This document shows, piece after piece, positions 47,084-54,921 of a stretch of DNA of 62,249 bases; the stretch's first letter is position 1, and each line of letters starts with the position of its first letter. The notes under the pieces were generated by a model. That model was not told the origin of the DNA. It did no database searches and saw only the letters and a list, made by a program, of their open reading frames with translations. The position numbers were made by a program, and so were the translations under genes. Location: positions 1 through 62,249 of the forward strand of contig NZ_JAQMSD010000342.1 of assembly GCF_028330525.1 (NCBI RefSeq), written 5' to 3'. The stretch comes from Spirulina sp. CS-785/01. Its GTDB lineage: Bacteria; Cyanobacteriota; Cyanobacteriia; Cyanobacteriales; Spirulinaceae.

Positions 47084-47638
47084 AACCTGTATAACTCCTC
47101 TCCTGATGTTTCTATCTTCTCTCGTTTCCCAGTTGCCTACCGTGATGCTTACCCCGACAAGGTGTGAAGTTGTACAGAGGTCTCCGTGATTGCAACCAAA
47201 GTTCGGGGTGATGAAAATAAAATATCTTTGTGATCTTCATCATAGCGAGTAGTTTTACGGAGGAGGCGGTTTTGAAGTAATATGTAATACTTTTTCTACG
47301 TTGGGAGGGAAAGGATGGTTCAGGACTCGCTACATATCTTTGCTGTTTTGTCAAGTCTCCTGTTTGGGGGAGGTTATAAAGTTTGTGTTTGGCTTTGCCT
47401 GTGGAATAGTCTTTGTCTGGGTATGGGGGACGGAGTGATGGGGGGTTGAGGAAGGGTTGAGGGGTGGGGGTACTAATACCCGCAGGAATTATATTAATTT
47501 TAGAATGGAATTCTATTCTACAGGAATGCCTCAAAGAACGCAAGCTCGTTGCTCGATTTGGTTATTTGTTGGGGTTACGTTTTGTAACTTTTGCAATTTC
47601 AATAGAATATATCAATTTTTGGGGATTTTTAAATAAGT
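47084..47638. other. Long intergenic region
   Basis: 555 bases between two minus-strand genes. I see no credible gene: open frames here are short and of low complexity. An imperfect palindrome TAGAATGGAATTCTATTCTA lies at about 47501-47520. G-rich tracts occur near 47425-47470. It presumably includes the promoter of the exported protein gene at 46568. Confidence 0.5.
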
Positions 47639-48181
47639 TTATATTATTCTATCTCCAGGGGCGACTAGAAAATAGGCTAATGTATAGGCTAGGGTACTGG
47701 CAACCCCAGCACTGGCAACTCCAACCCCTATGGCCAACATGGGTATAATGACAAGGTTGTTGTTATACCTGGGTTCTGGGTGGGTTGTTGTAGAATTGGG
47801 CCAGGTGGTCATGGTCGCCGGAATTAAGCCACTTAACCCGATCGTAACCCCCATGGCAACCATTTGAAACAGGAAGGGTATTCTATGACCGTAACAGGAG
47901 AGAATGGCCATTAAACTTGCACCTGCGATCGCGCCTGTATAAGCATAAAAGGGCAAAATCACAGGCAGAAAAACAAAACCGACAGCCTGAGATTCCATCC
48001 ACTCTCGTTGCAGGGTGTAGAGCCAAGAAACCCCTGAGATGAGAATGAAAATTGCCCCAAAAGCTGCCCCTAGCACCACCCCCACCAGCGAAAAAAGGGA
48101 TTGACTGTACAAATAGGCAATAGCCCCCGAAACAAGCAACGGGGCAACTAAAAGTAGGAGAAGCAGGTAACTAAACATCAT
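47639..48181 (-). CDS. Hypothetical membrane protein
   Basis: A 180-residue polytopic protein with about four to five hydrophobic segments (2-25, 30-52, 66-95, 100-123, 145-172). A polar loop TMTTWPNSTTTHPEPRYNNN lies at about 123-142. No family is recognised. Its gene ends in repeat-free sequence and starts 3 bases downstream of the WGR-DUF1963 stop region on the same strand, so the two are probably one operon. Confidence 0.6.
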   Translation of the reverse strand: MMFSYLLLLLLVAPLLVSGAIAYLYSQSLFSLVGVVLGAAFGAIFILISGVSWLYTLQREWMESQAVGFVFLPVILPFYAYTGAIAGASLMAILSCYGHRIPFLFQMVAMGVTIGLSGLIPATMTTWPNSTTTHPEPRYNNNLVIIPMLAIGVGVASAGVASTLAYTLAYFLVAPGDRII

Positions 48182-48184
48182 TAC

Positions 48185-50044
48185 TCAATAGCGGAGAAAA
48201 TAGGCTTCAATATTATTAAAATAGGCGTTTTCTAAGTCTTGGTCTTCAATAAAAAAATAAAAGTTGTCAGAACAATTAAATTCAGGTTGAAGTTCCAGCA
48301 ACAACCGTCCCCTTGCCCCTTCTAGGATTTCTGCTACAATAGAATGAGTTTCTGGATAGCCCCCCAATTTATTGATACGCCCCCTCTCACAAGCACAGTG
48401 CGTCTCATAGTCATAAATCCAGTCATCAAAGTCATCCCAAAGGTTTCGCAAGTCTTGGGGCATCTCTAAGGACGCATCCAACTCTTGACGAGCATACCAG
48501 AACACATCTTGCTGTGGGGAAAAAGTTAAAGTGTAAACGTCGTCATACCATTCTAAAGCCCTCGCTGTTTCTGCTAGAAAGCTAAAGTCGGTAATTAAGT
48601 CATTTTGCTCTTGAGAAATTTCGGGAAAGTAGAGGACGCGGTGTTGTTCGGGACTGAGTTTGCCCATAGGAACATTTAAGCCGATATAAAATTCTAGGAG
48701 TCCTTGACGGGGTAAGTTGAGTCCCTCGATAATGGGCAACTCTCCACAGTTAATCTGCATCAAAAACATCATCATCTGGCCAGTTTTAGAGTCGGCAGGA
48801 TAACTCCTCCCTTTAGGTAAATAGGGATGACCGCCAATTTTACTTTGCCACAGGTGGAGGGGGTCATCACACCAATCAATGGTGCGGTTAATTTGGGTGG
48901 GTTGCCCTACTCGGGTCATGGAAAATTTAATATAAGGGATTAAGTGGGCTTCTAGATGCGCTCTCAACGGCTCAAAGCGGGGCGGTAACTCCTGTAGGAA
49001 GTCTGGTATCTCTAAGGGGTTGGGCGGTGTCCTAGGGGCTTCTAGGGGTGGCTCAGTTGATGTTTGTGGTGAGGCTACTGTCTGTTTAGAATAACTTGTC
49101 TGTTGATCAGCCCCCCGTTTTTCTAATACTCTCAACAATTGTAGATGGATGGCTGCGGTGTCATAATTGAGTATCCCTTTGTTAATGGGCTGGGTGGGGC
49201 GATATTGGGGGGTGTACGGGAAGGGTTGATTATTCAGATACAAGATAAAATCCCCTTGAGCCGTTATCACCAGTACCAGTTGAAAGAGTTGCTGGGAGGT
49301 GAGGGTTTTGGGGAGAGGGACGGGTTTCTCGCTAGGTTTCTGGCCGAATGCCCCACTCGACTGTACCATTTGCCCTTCACTGGGGCGAAAACGCAAGCGA
49401 TAGGCGGTATCGTCTTGGGCTGATAAGGTGAGGGTAAAACTGCTTTGGGAGAGGTTTTTGAATGTGCCGACCATTTCTAAACAAAGCGGCGATCGCGGCA
49501 AAGAAAAAGTTGTGCTACGATACTTTAACTCGCGCAGGTGAAACCCAAGGGGATAGGTGGTTTGGCGGAGATGTGCTTTGGCCACGCGGGGAGGGGCAAT
49601 AGGTGAAACATTCAGCAAGGAAGGGGAAGGGGGAGGAAGTGCGGGTTGAGAAGGGGGTGGAGTCACCGTCGGATGGTCGGTTTCTGTCTTTTCTGTTGTT
49701 GTCTCTGTTGTTGTCTCTGTTGTTGTCTCTGTTGCTGTCTCTGTTGTTGTCTCTGTTGTTGTCTCTGTTGCTGTCTCTGTTGCTGTCTCTGTTGTTGTTA
49801 TTGTGGGCCGGGTGTACCCTTTTTGCAGCTTTTCGTTGATTTTTTGAGTCGCTTGGGCCTGTGCTTCCTCAACGGTTGCATAAGTTTTGCGAGATGAGCG
49901 GCCAGTTGTCCCAATGCGGCCATAGCGAAGGGTGACTCCGGTCCCTTGCACTGTCACCTCATAGAATTTATGGGATTTCTCGTGGGAAAATTCTAAGTAA
50001 ATAGTTTCTGAAGGGGTGTAATTTTCCTGCTCATCGGTACTCAT
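48185..50044 (-). CDS. WGR domain - DUF1963 protein
   Basis: A 619-residue protein from the ATG at 50044; a GTG six codons earlier is less likely. The N-terminus (about 12-75) is a WGR domain: YLEFSHEKSHKFYEVTVQG, LRYGRIGTTGRSSRKTY. A Thr/Glu repeat linker follows (about 82-125). The middle domain (about 165-300) is unassigned. The C-terminal half (about 360-619) matches DUF1963 (YwqG-like): IDWCDDPLHLWQSKIGGHPY, MMMFLMQINC, LLEFYIG. WGR domains bind nucleic acid in PARPs and accompany many cyanobacterial proteins. The combination suggests a stress or DNA-associated role, but no enzyme activity is evident. Confidence 0.82.
   Translation of the reverse strand: MSTDEQENYTPSETIYLEFSHEKSHKFYEVTVQGTGVTLRYGRIGTTGRSSRKTYATVEEAQAQATQKINEKLQKGYTRPTITTTETATETATETTTETTTETATETTTETTTETTTEKTETDHPTVTPPPSQPALPPPSPSLLNVSPIAPPRVAKAHLRQTTYPLGFHLRELKYRSTTFSLPRSPLCLEMVGTFKNLSQSSFTLTLSAQDDTAYRLRFRPSEGQMVQSSGAFGQKPSEKPVPLPKTLTSQQLFQLVLVITAQGDFILYLNNQPFPYTPQYRPTQPINKGILNYDTAAIHLQLLRVLEKRGADQQTSYSKQTVASPQTSTEPPLEAPRTPPNPLEIPDFLQELPPRFEPLRAHLEAHLIPYIKFSMTRVGQPTQINRTIDWCDDPLHLWQSKIGGHPYLPKGRSYPADSKTGQMMMFLMQINCGELPIIEGLNLPRQGLLEFYIGLNVPMGKLSPEQHRVLYFPEISQEQNDLITDFSFLAETARALEWYDDVYTLTFSPQQDVFWYARQELDASLEMPQDLRNLWDDFDDWIYDYETHCACERGRINKLGGYPETHSIVAEILEGARGRLLLELQPEFNCSDNFYFFIEDQDLENAYFNNIEAYFLRY
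49693..49798. repeat. 12-bp coding tandem repeat (Thr/Glu linker)
   Basis: Nine copies of a 12-bp unit (CTGTTGTTGTCT on this strand, with GTTGCTG variants) lie within the WGR-DUF1963 gene and encode TTTE/TATE repeats. Copy-number change keeps the frame. Confidence 0.88.
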
Positions 50045-50091
50045 ACAACACCATTTAGTCACTATATGACCAAGCTAACTTATGGATAGGA

Positions 50092-50523
50092 TTAAGACTG
50101 CTGAACCAGCGATCGCGCTTCCTTAACCCATTGTTGCACAGTTTGCAGCGAGGGGGCTAAATCCCGCCGTCGGGTAGTGGCCACCTGAAAGCGAATAATT
50201 TGCTGATGGAGACGGGGAAAGGAGGTTTGGGCCAGTTGGGAGGGGGAAATAATTCCCGCATGGAGAAGCAGGCCACAATACTCACATCCGACACTCTCAA
50301 GCTGGGCTAAATTGGCCATAACGACCCATTTCTTTAACTGAGGGGTAGGAATTTGTAATTGATTAGCAAGGGTTTCGATCGCTTTGGGGGTGGTACAGTG
50401 TTGTAGCAGTGTGTGGGTGTGGGTGAGGTTTGACGCTGCACATTTATCGGTTATTTCTTGGGGTATCCCTGGGAGTTGGGAGAGGGGGAAGCTATTTTTG
50501 GGGATGTTTTGGGTGTTTGTCAT
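50092..50523 (-). CDS. DUF4332 family protein
   Basis: A 143-residue protein from the ATG at 50523; a GTG extension upstream is rejected. The DUF4332 fold consists of helix-hairpin-helix-like repeats. The visible features are SQLPGIPQEITDKCAASNL, LQIPTPQLKKWVVMANLAQL and SVGCEYCGLLLHAGI, the last being the diagnostic block with CXXC. The function is not established for the family; HhH folds often bind nucleic acid. Confidence 0.75.
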   Translation of the reverse strand: MTNTQNIPKNSFPLSQLPGIPQEITDKCAASNLTHTHTLLQHCTTPKAIETLANQLQIPTPQLKKWVVMANLAQLESVGCEYCGLLLHAGIISPSQLAQTSFPRLHQQIIRFQVATTRRRDLAPSLQTVQQWVKEARSLVQQS

Positions 50524-50599
50524 GTTGGGAGGTTTGAAGGCTACAGCCTTCACTATGAATGTGATTTTTGGCAGGTTAAAGCCTTCACTACCAACTGTA

Positions 50600-51196
50600 C
50601 TACGAATGGGGATTAATGATTAAATCTAGGATGGGTTGTTGGGTTAAACAGAGCCAATGACAGGTTAGCAGATCGGGGGACTGAATGCCGAGGGAGGCAA
50701 TGCTGCTGGGGTGGGGGAAGGGAAATACGCGATCGAAAATAATTTCGTCTCCCGCTAGGTTAAATTGTAGGCTATATACTGCCGGGGAAGCGTTGAGATG
50801 GTTGAGTAACTCGTAACCTAGATGATAGAGGGGTTGTCGTTGTTGGTCCGGGAGATGGAAGGGTTGTTGATAGGTGTCCCCAGTTTGTTGGATGACTTCC
50901 CCATAGAGGGGCCCTTTAGCGGTTAAGACCATGGGCAACCAATATTGTCCCTTTCCGGTATTATAGTTGAGGTGCGTCTGTACCCAGTCTCGCAGGGATT
51001 CTACGTTTCGACAGGCCATAAAGAGGGGGGTTATGTGGGGGAGGTTGAAGGTGAGGGGGGAGTAAACGGCATCGGGGTTAACGGAGGTGGTGGGAGTCAC
51101 CACTTGGACTTGGGTTTGGGGGGTTAGGGTTTTTTGAAAGGCCGTGACGAGGGGGTTATTGTTTGGGGTGTCGGTGATGAGGAGGAGTTTTTGCAT
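50600..51196 (-). CDS. Conserved hypothetical protein
   Basis: A 198-residue protein beginning MQKLLLITDTPNNNPLVTAF at the ATG at 51196. The longer frame reaching 51322 is repeat-derived (ACCACAGAGACACAG family) and rejected. It looks like a small alpha/beta protein: a first strand LLLITD, then QVQVVTP, then a helical centre NVESLRDWVQTHLNYN. No motif I can name. Upstream lies the repeat and then the coiled-coil gene. Confidence 0.6.
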   Translation of the reverse strand: MQKLLLITDTPNNNPLVTAFQKTLTPQTQVQVVTPTTSVNPDAVYSPLTFNLPHITPLFMACRNVESLRDWVQTHLNYNTGKGQYWLPMVLTAKGPLYGEVIQQTGDTYQQPFHLPDQQRQPLYHLGYELLNHLNASPAVYSLQFNLAGDEIIFDRVFPFPHPSSIASLGIQSPDLLTCHWLCLTQQPILDLIINPHS

Positions 51197-51281
51197 TTTT
51201 GAACCACAGAGACACAGAGGACACAGAGAGAGGGAGGTTTGAGATAACCTCCCTGGAGTTGTTTGAGGGGTGAGTTTGGGG

Positions 51282-51833
51282 TTACATTGACCCGAAACTG
51301 GGGATGGGCCCAGAGAGGCCACGGGAGAATTCGGGGAGGTCCACTTTGTTGGTGGTGCGACGGGTTTTGACGGCCAGACGGTAACTGACGCTTTGCAATT
51401 CCACGTGGAGTTGTCGGTTTTCCCGTTGCAGTTGTTCGATTTTTTCTTGGACGGGGACCATGCGTTCCTCGAATTTGCGACGATAGATTTGGGGGAGTTC
51501 TTGTAAGGCTTGTTCTAACATACGATTGCGATCGCTGTATTCTTGGACCGACTGACGCAGTTGATAGATTTCTTGGTCCCGTCCAGCAATTTGCTGTTGA
51601 TAGAAGGTGACTTGTTCCTCGACTTCCTGTAATTGTTCCCGCATCATCCGCATCTCTGCTTTGTGACGTTCGGAGACTTCGGGTTGGGGAGTTAACTGGT
51701 TGTTTCCTTTGACTAAGCGGAAAAGTTCTTGCGACAACTGTTGCACCAGTTGGTCCCGCATTTGCAAGTCGTCTTTGAGTCGAGCAATTTCGCTGTGTAA
51801 GCTGTTGACGTTAGTGTTTTCGGTGATATTCAC
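51282..51833 (-). CDS. Coiled-coil protein (cyanobacterial)
   Basis: A 183-residue protein that is mainly coiled coil: SEIARLKDDLQMRDQLVQQL, MREQLQEVEEQVTFYQQQI and VQEKIEQLQRENRQLHVEL. A short disordered C-terminal tail ends in LSGPIPSFGSM. The pattern resembles an unnamed conserved cyanobacterial family, possibly Npun_F5560-type; I am not sure of that name. It is probably a structural or scaffold protein. Confidence 0.65.
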   Translation of the reverse strand: MNITENTNVNSLHSEIARLKDDLQMRDQLVQQLSQELFRLVKGNNQLTPQPEVSERHKAEMRMMREQLQEVEEQVTFYQQQIAGRDQEIYQLRQSVQEYSDRNRMLEQALQELPQIYRRKFEERMVPVQEKIEQLQRENRQLHVELQSVSYRLAVKTRRTTNKVDLPEFSRGLSGPIPSFGSM

Positions 51834-52330
51834 GGTTACAACTCCGGCTTTTTCTTATATTTAGGCAAATAACGGGGGATTTTACAGCTAATGGTATAAG
51901 CTCTGCTCCTTAATTTAACATTTTGCTAGGGTTTGTCTAGCTGATGCTTATGGGTTCAAGGGCAATGGGGGTTCATAGCAGTGTTCAAAAACTTGCTTAA
52001 ACTTCATCATTATGATAGATTGATACCAATAGTCAACGGTCTTTTCACCGTCGCCGAAAGAAGATACCCCCTCCAGCAATAAGCTATCTGGCGTTTGATA
52101 GACGTGCCACAGGCGAGGGATAAGCTCTGTAGCCAGTGAGAAGTTAGAAGCCTCACCATAATTGGAAAGCTATTTTTTTGCTTTTCGATACATACGAGCA
52201 TAGCTCAGGCTTGTAAGCCTACTGATGGAAAGGTCTCCGAAGATCCAAGGTAGGAAGTGAACATCAAATGGTTAAGTTTGAGTAAGTTTTACAGAGCGGA
52301 CAATGGGAGGGTGGTCTTTGCTTGGGAATT
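51834..52330. other. Intergenic region, possible transposon end
   Basis: A 497-base gap. The segment at about 52040-52160 (AAGCTCTGTAGCCAGTGAG, GAAGTTAGAAGCCTCACC) reminds me of the structured right ends of IS200/IS605-family elements in cyanobacteria, but no transposase frame accompanies it. A hairpin-prone CAACGGTCTTTTCACCGTCG occurs near 52034-52053. Confidence 0.35.
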
Positions 52331-52621
52331 ATGAATGCGATCGTCAATTTAGTCACATCTGGGATCATTGCTGCATGGTTGGTGGTTGTCGCAACCCTCT
52401 CCATTCAGAATATCCAACTGGTGTCCCTCCGCTTTTTCGTCTTTGAGTCAGTGGAACTCCCTTTGGGGGTGTTGTTGTCCTTTTCGGTGGGGGTGGGGTT
52501 ACTCTTAGGGGGAGTCCTCCCCCTTCTCTTACGGAGGAGAGGGAGTCAACCGGACAAACCCCGTCGGCCTCGTTACCGAGAGGAGGATGATCTCCTAGAA
52601 AACTGGGAGGAGTCACCTTAA
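52331..52621 (+). CDS. LapA family (DUF1049) membrane protein
   Basis: A 96-residue protein starting MNAIVNLVTSGIIAAWLVVV at the ATG at 52331; a TTG three codons earlier is less likely. Two membrane helices (about 5-25 and 42-62) flank a short loop, ending in a basic RRRGSQPDKPRRPR stretch and an acidic tail. This is the LapA/DUF1049 plan, linked in other bacteria to envelope assembly. A decayed copy of its last three quarters is at 54631-54858. Confidence 0.8.
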   Translation: MNAIVNLVTSGIIAAWLVVVATLSIQNIQLVSLRFFVFESVELPLGVLLSFSVGVGLLLGGVLPLLLRRRGSQPDKPRRPRYREEDDLLENWEESP

Positions 52622-52748
52622 TAATCCTTGGGTTAAACCTGTTAAAAACGGGTTCAAAGACCAACGAGGAACTTAAATAGCCGTTACATTGTCAGGGGTT
52701 AACTTACTAGATCAACAATATCTGAATGCTGACAGTGAAGTATCCTCT

Positions 52749-52786
52749 ATTATCCCCCATTTTAAGGGAGATAAGAGGGGGATAAT
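52749..52786. terminator. Hairpin between lapA and the HEPN-RNase III gene
   Basis: A perfect 10-bp stem pairs ATTATCCCCC with GGGGGATAAT across an 18-base loop. It lies between convergent genes, as expected for a bidirectional terminator. Confidence 0.65.
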
Positions 52787-52831
52787 TAGAAATATTTAGG
52801 GGACTCATCTAGTCACCCTAAATACTGACAA

Positions 52832-54028
52832 TTAAATTAATTGTAACCGCTTACAAGCATCATAGGCTGCTTGTTTTTGAGCTTCTTTTTTGCTTGTTCC
52901 ACTTCCTCGACCATAATTTTTATTTTTAACTTTTACTTGAAACTTAAATTCTTTAGCATGATCTTGCCCTGACTCCTGTAAAATGATATACTCAGGTTTA
53001 GCTTGGTATTTTTTAGCTGCCCAAGTTTGTAATATATTTTTGTAATCTTTCCCTCCGTTACCTTGTGAAATAGAATTGGATGAAGTTGATAAATTCTCTG
53101 CTGTTTGCTGCACTGACTCAAAAAACGGCTCTAAAAAGTCCTTCACCGCTTCAACTCCTGAATCTAGATAATATGCACCAATCAGGGCTTCAAATACATT
53201 GCTAAGTAAAGATTCGTCATTGTTATCTTGTTTTTCTCCTTTACCTCGTTTGACCCATTGAATTAAATTGAGTTGATGAGCGAATTTAGCTAACTGGGAA
53301 TTTCGCACCATTAAAGAACGATATTCTGTTAATTCCTGCTCTGAATAGTCCAAGGATTGATTATAGAGATAATCTCCGGCTAAAAAATTTAAGACCGAAT
53401 CCCCTAAAAACTCCAATTGTTCATTATCTCCTTGTGCCGCTTTTGGATTTTCGTAGAGATAGGACGTGCGAGTAAGAGCTAAATCTAAAAGCTCTACATT
53501 GTTAAAGGGAGCTTTTTGTAATAGTTCTTGTAATGCTTGTCTGAGTTGCTTTTCTTTGGGGGTTTGAGAGCGTTGAGACGGTTTAGACTGTTCTTTTAAG
53601 AGAGACTTGAGCGCAACTTGCTTATATTTTTCAGCTTTCTGCGCTTCTGTTGCATCAATTGCTTGTAATAAACGAGTTATGCTATCTAAAGCACGATAGG
53701 TATCTTCATTAGAAAAGCTCTTTTGATGCGCCCATTTATTACGGACATCAATCAATTCATCGACTAATCCTCGCTCTGCACGTGAAAAGTCTGCTTTTTT
53801 CTTAATTGAATCCCATTCACAGTTAACAACAGTCAATAATACAGATACATCTTCTTGTAGCGTTTTTTGGATGTCTTGTTTCGGTAATTGTTTGTGAGAT
53901 ACGCAGTCTTGCGCTTGTGAAAGCCAATTATTTCGGTAAACTGCTTTCATTTGTTGTTCCACATAGGGATATAACCCTTGAGAGAGAAGTCGTAAGGCTT
54001 GTCCAACTTGGTCTTCGTTACTGCTCAT
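52832..54028 (-). CDS. HEPN - RNase III - dsRBD fusion protein
   Basis: A 398-residue protein from the ATG at 54028, which matches the usual start of Swt1-type HEPN domains (VGQALRLLSQGLYPYVEQQM). A GTG-started extension to 54175 is less likely. Residues 1-125 form a Swt1-like HEPN domain with the RX4H ribonuclease motif RNKWAH (Arg96-His101). A linker (about 126-165) leads to an RNase III domain (about 168-310) with NEQLEFLGDSVLNF (Asp210). The block SNVFEALIGAYYLDSG has Asn277 where the active-site Asp normally lies, with Glu280 kept. A dsRBD (about 328-398) ends KKEAQKQAAYDACKRL. It could be a toxin-like RNase recognising double-stranded RNA. The small gene upstream overlaps its longer frame and may be its partner. 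Confidence 0.88.
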   Translation of the reverse strand: MSSNEDQVGQALRLLSQGLYPYVEQQMKAVYRNNWLSQAQDCVSHKQLPKQDIQKTLQEDVSVLLTVVNCEWDSIKKKADFSRAERGLVDELIDVRNKWAHQKSFSNEDTYRALDSITRLLQAIDATEAQKAEKYKQVALKSLLKEQSKPSQRSQTPKEKQLRQALQELLQKAPFNNVELLDLALTRTSYLYENPKAAQGDNEQLEFLGDSVLNFLAGDYLYNQSLDYSEQELTEYRSLMVRNSQLAKFAHQLNLIQWVKRGKGEKQDNNDESLLSNVFEALIGAYYLDSGVEAVKDFLEPFFESVQQTAENLSTSSNSISQGNGGKDYKNILQTWAAKKYQAKPEYIILQESGQDHAKEFKFQVKVKNKNYGRGSGTSKKEAQKQAAYDACKRLQLI

Positions 54029-54144
54029 GGCAGGATCGTCTAAACTCGATGTTACGTTGGGATTAACTACACCTATGGTATAAGTTATTCCAGACGTTAA
54101 CCCTTGATTTTGCCAAACCCCGTTAAGAGAGGGGGAGACGGTGT

Positions 54145-54546
54145 TTATTCTGGACTGAGAGTAGAGAGATAACACGCTAATACCTCCTCATCCTCAAGAA
54201 TATCTATCCAGTCTCCATTTATTTTAATTTTTTGCAGTCCCAGAGACTCAAGATATTGTGAAAACCGCCAACTGTCGATCTTTTGGGGATGGGTGAAGAC
54301 TTCATCATGAGCATCAATGATACGTCCTGATGTTTTACCTGTGAAGCAAATCCCTGTACCATGTCGCTGAAATGTCCAGACTTCCCCACACGCTATAATT
54401 TCGCCGTTTTTGGGACAATCTAAAAGCGGCCATTGAGGATTCACGTCTGAAACCTGTTCTCCAAACCTCTCCAGTAATTGTACTTGCAAGTTGACAAACT
54501 CCTTACAGAGTAGCTTGATCTCTTGCTCATCTTGAAGCAGTTCCAT
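54145..54546 (-). CDS. Small protein, possibly DUF6896
   Basis: A 133-residue acidic protein upstream of the HEPN-RNase III gene on the same strand. A helical N-terminus (EIKLLCKEFVNLQVQLLERF) is followed by GEVWTFQRHGTGICFTGKTS and GRIIDAHDEV. This looks like the DUF6896 pattern of small, possibly immunity-type proteins. The assignment is tentative. Order and small size fit an antitoxin or regulator for the downstream nuclease. The sequence before the ATG contains a TTGATAG-type heptamer instead of a clear ribosome binding site. Confidence 0.55.
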   Translation of the reverse strand: MELLQDEQEIKLLCKEFVNLQVQLLERFGEQVSDVNPQWPLLDCPKNGEIIACGEVWTFQRHGTGICFTGKTSGRIIDAHDEVFTHPQKIDSWRFSQYLESLGLQKIKINGDWIDILEDEEVLACYLSTLSPE

Positions 54547-54630
54547 TGAAGACTATCAACTATTATCTATCCTTGATTATACTCTGCTGCTTCTGCGGCC
54601 TCTTGTAGTAAGACATTGTATTGTTAGCAC

Positions 54631-54858
54631 TTGTCGCAACCCTCTCCATTCAGAATATCCAACTGGTGTCCCTCCGCTTTTTCGCATTTGAGTCCGTAGA
54701 ACTCCCCTTTGGGGTGTTTTTGTCCTTTTCAGTCGGGGTGGGGTGACTCTTAGAGGGAGTCCTCCCCCTTCTCTTACGGAGGAGAGGGAGTCAACCGGAC
54801 AAACCCCATCGGCCTCGTTATCGAGAGGAGGATGATCCTCTAGAAAACTGGGAGGAGT
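54631..54858 (+). pseudogene. Decayed partial copy of the LapA gene
   Basis: 228 bases align without gaps to 52386-52613 in the intact LapA gene, with about 15 mismatches by eye. The start and first helix are missing. In frame, TTA (Leu) of the intact gene has become TGA at 54744-54746, so no LapA product can be made. The two copies are direct repeats flanking the HEPN-RNase III module. Confidence 0.9.
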
Positions 54859-54921
54859 AGGGGTGATACGGTAAGGGTTAAGGGTACAATAGAGCTAATA
54901 TTCTGATGTCTATGAGTAACT

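Noticed and set aside
47112-47543. 143-codon minus-strand frame
   Set aside because: Low-complexity, basic and Pro/Ser-rich in places, without a plausible start or family pattern; I treat the region as intergenic.
49603-49897. Two plus-strand frames of Leu-Ser or Cys repeats
   Set aside because: They are shadows of the 12-bp Thr/Glu repeat in the WGR-DUF1963 gene on the minus strand.
51197-51322. N-terminal extension of the 198-residue hypothetical protein
   Set aside because: It overlaps the end of the coiled-coil gene and a dispersed ACCACAGAGACACAG repeat.
52010-52201. 63-codon minus-strand frame
   Set aside because: It lies across a structured, possibly transposon-derived segment and has no recognisable protein features.
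54029-54175. N-terminal extension of the HEPN-RNase III protein from a GTG
   Set aside because: The Swt1-type HEPN domain begins at the ATG at 54028; the extension has no helical pattern and overlaps the upstream gene.
52386-54858. lapA repeats as transposon target-site duplications
   Set aside because: At 228 bp they are far longer than any target duplication; recombination or gene duplication is more likely.
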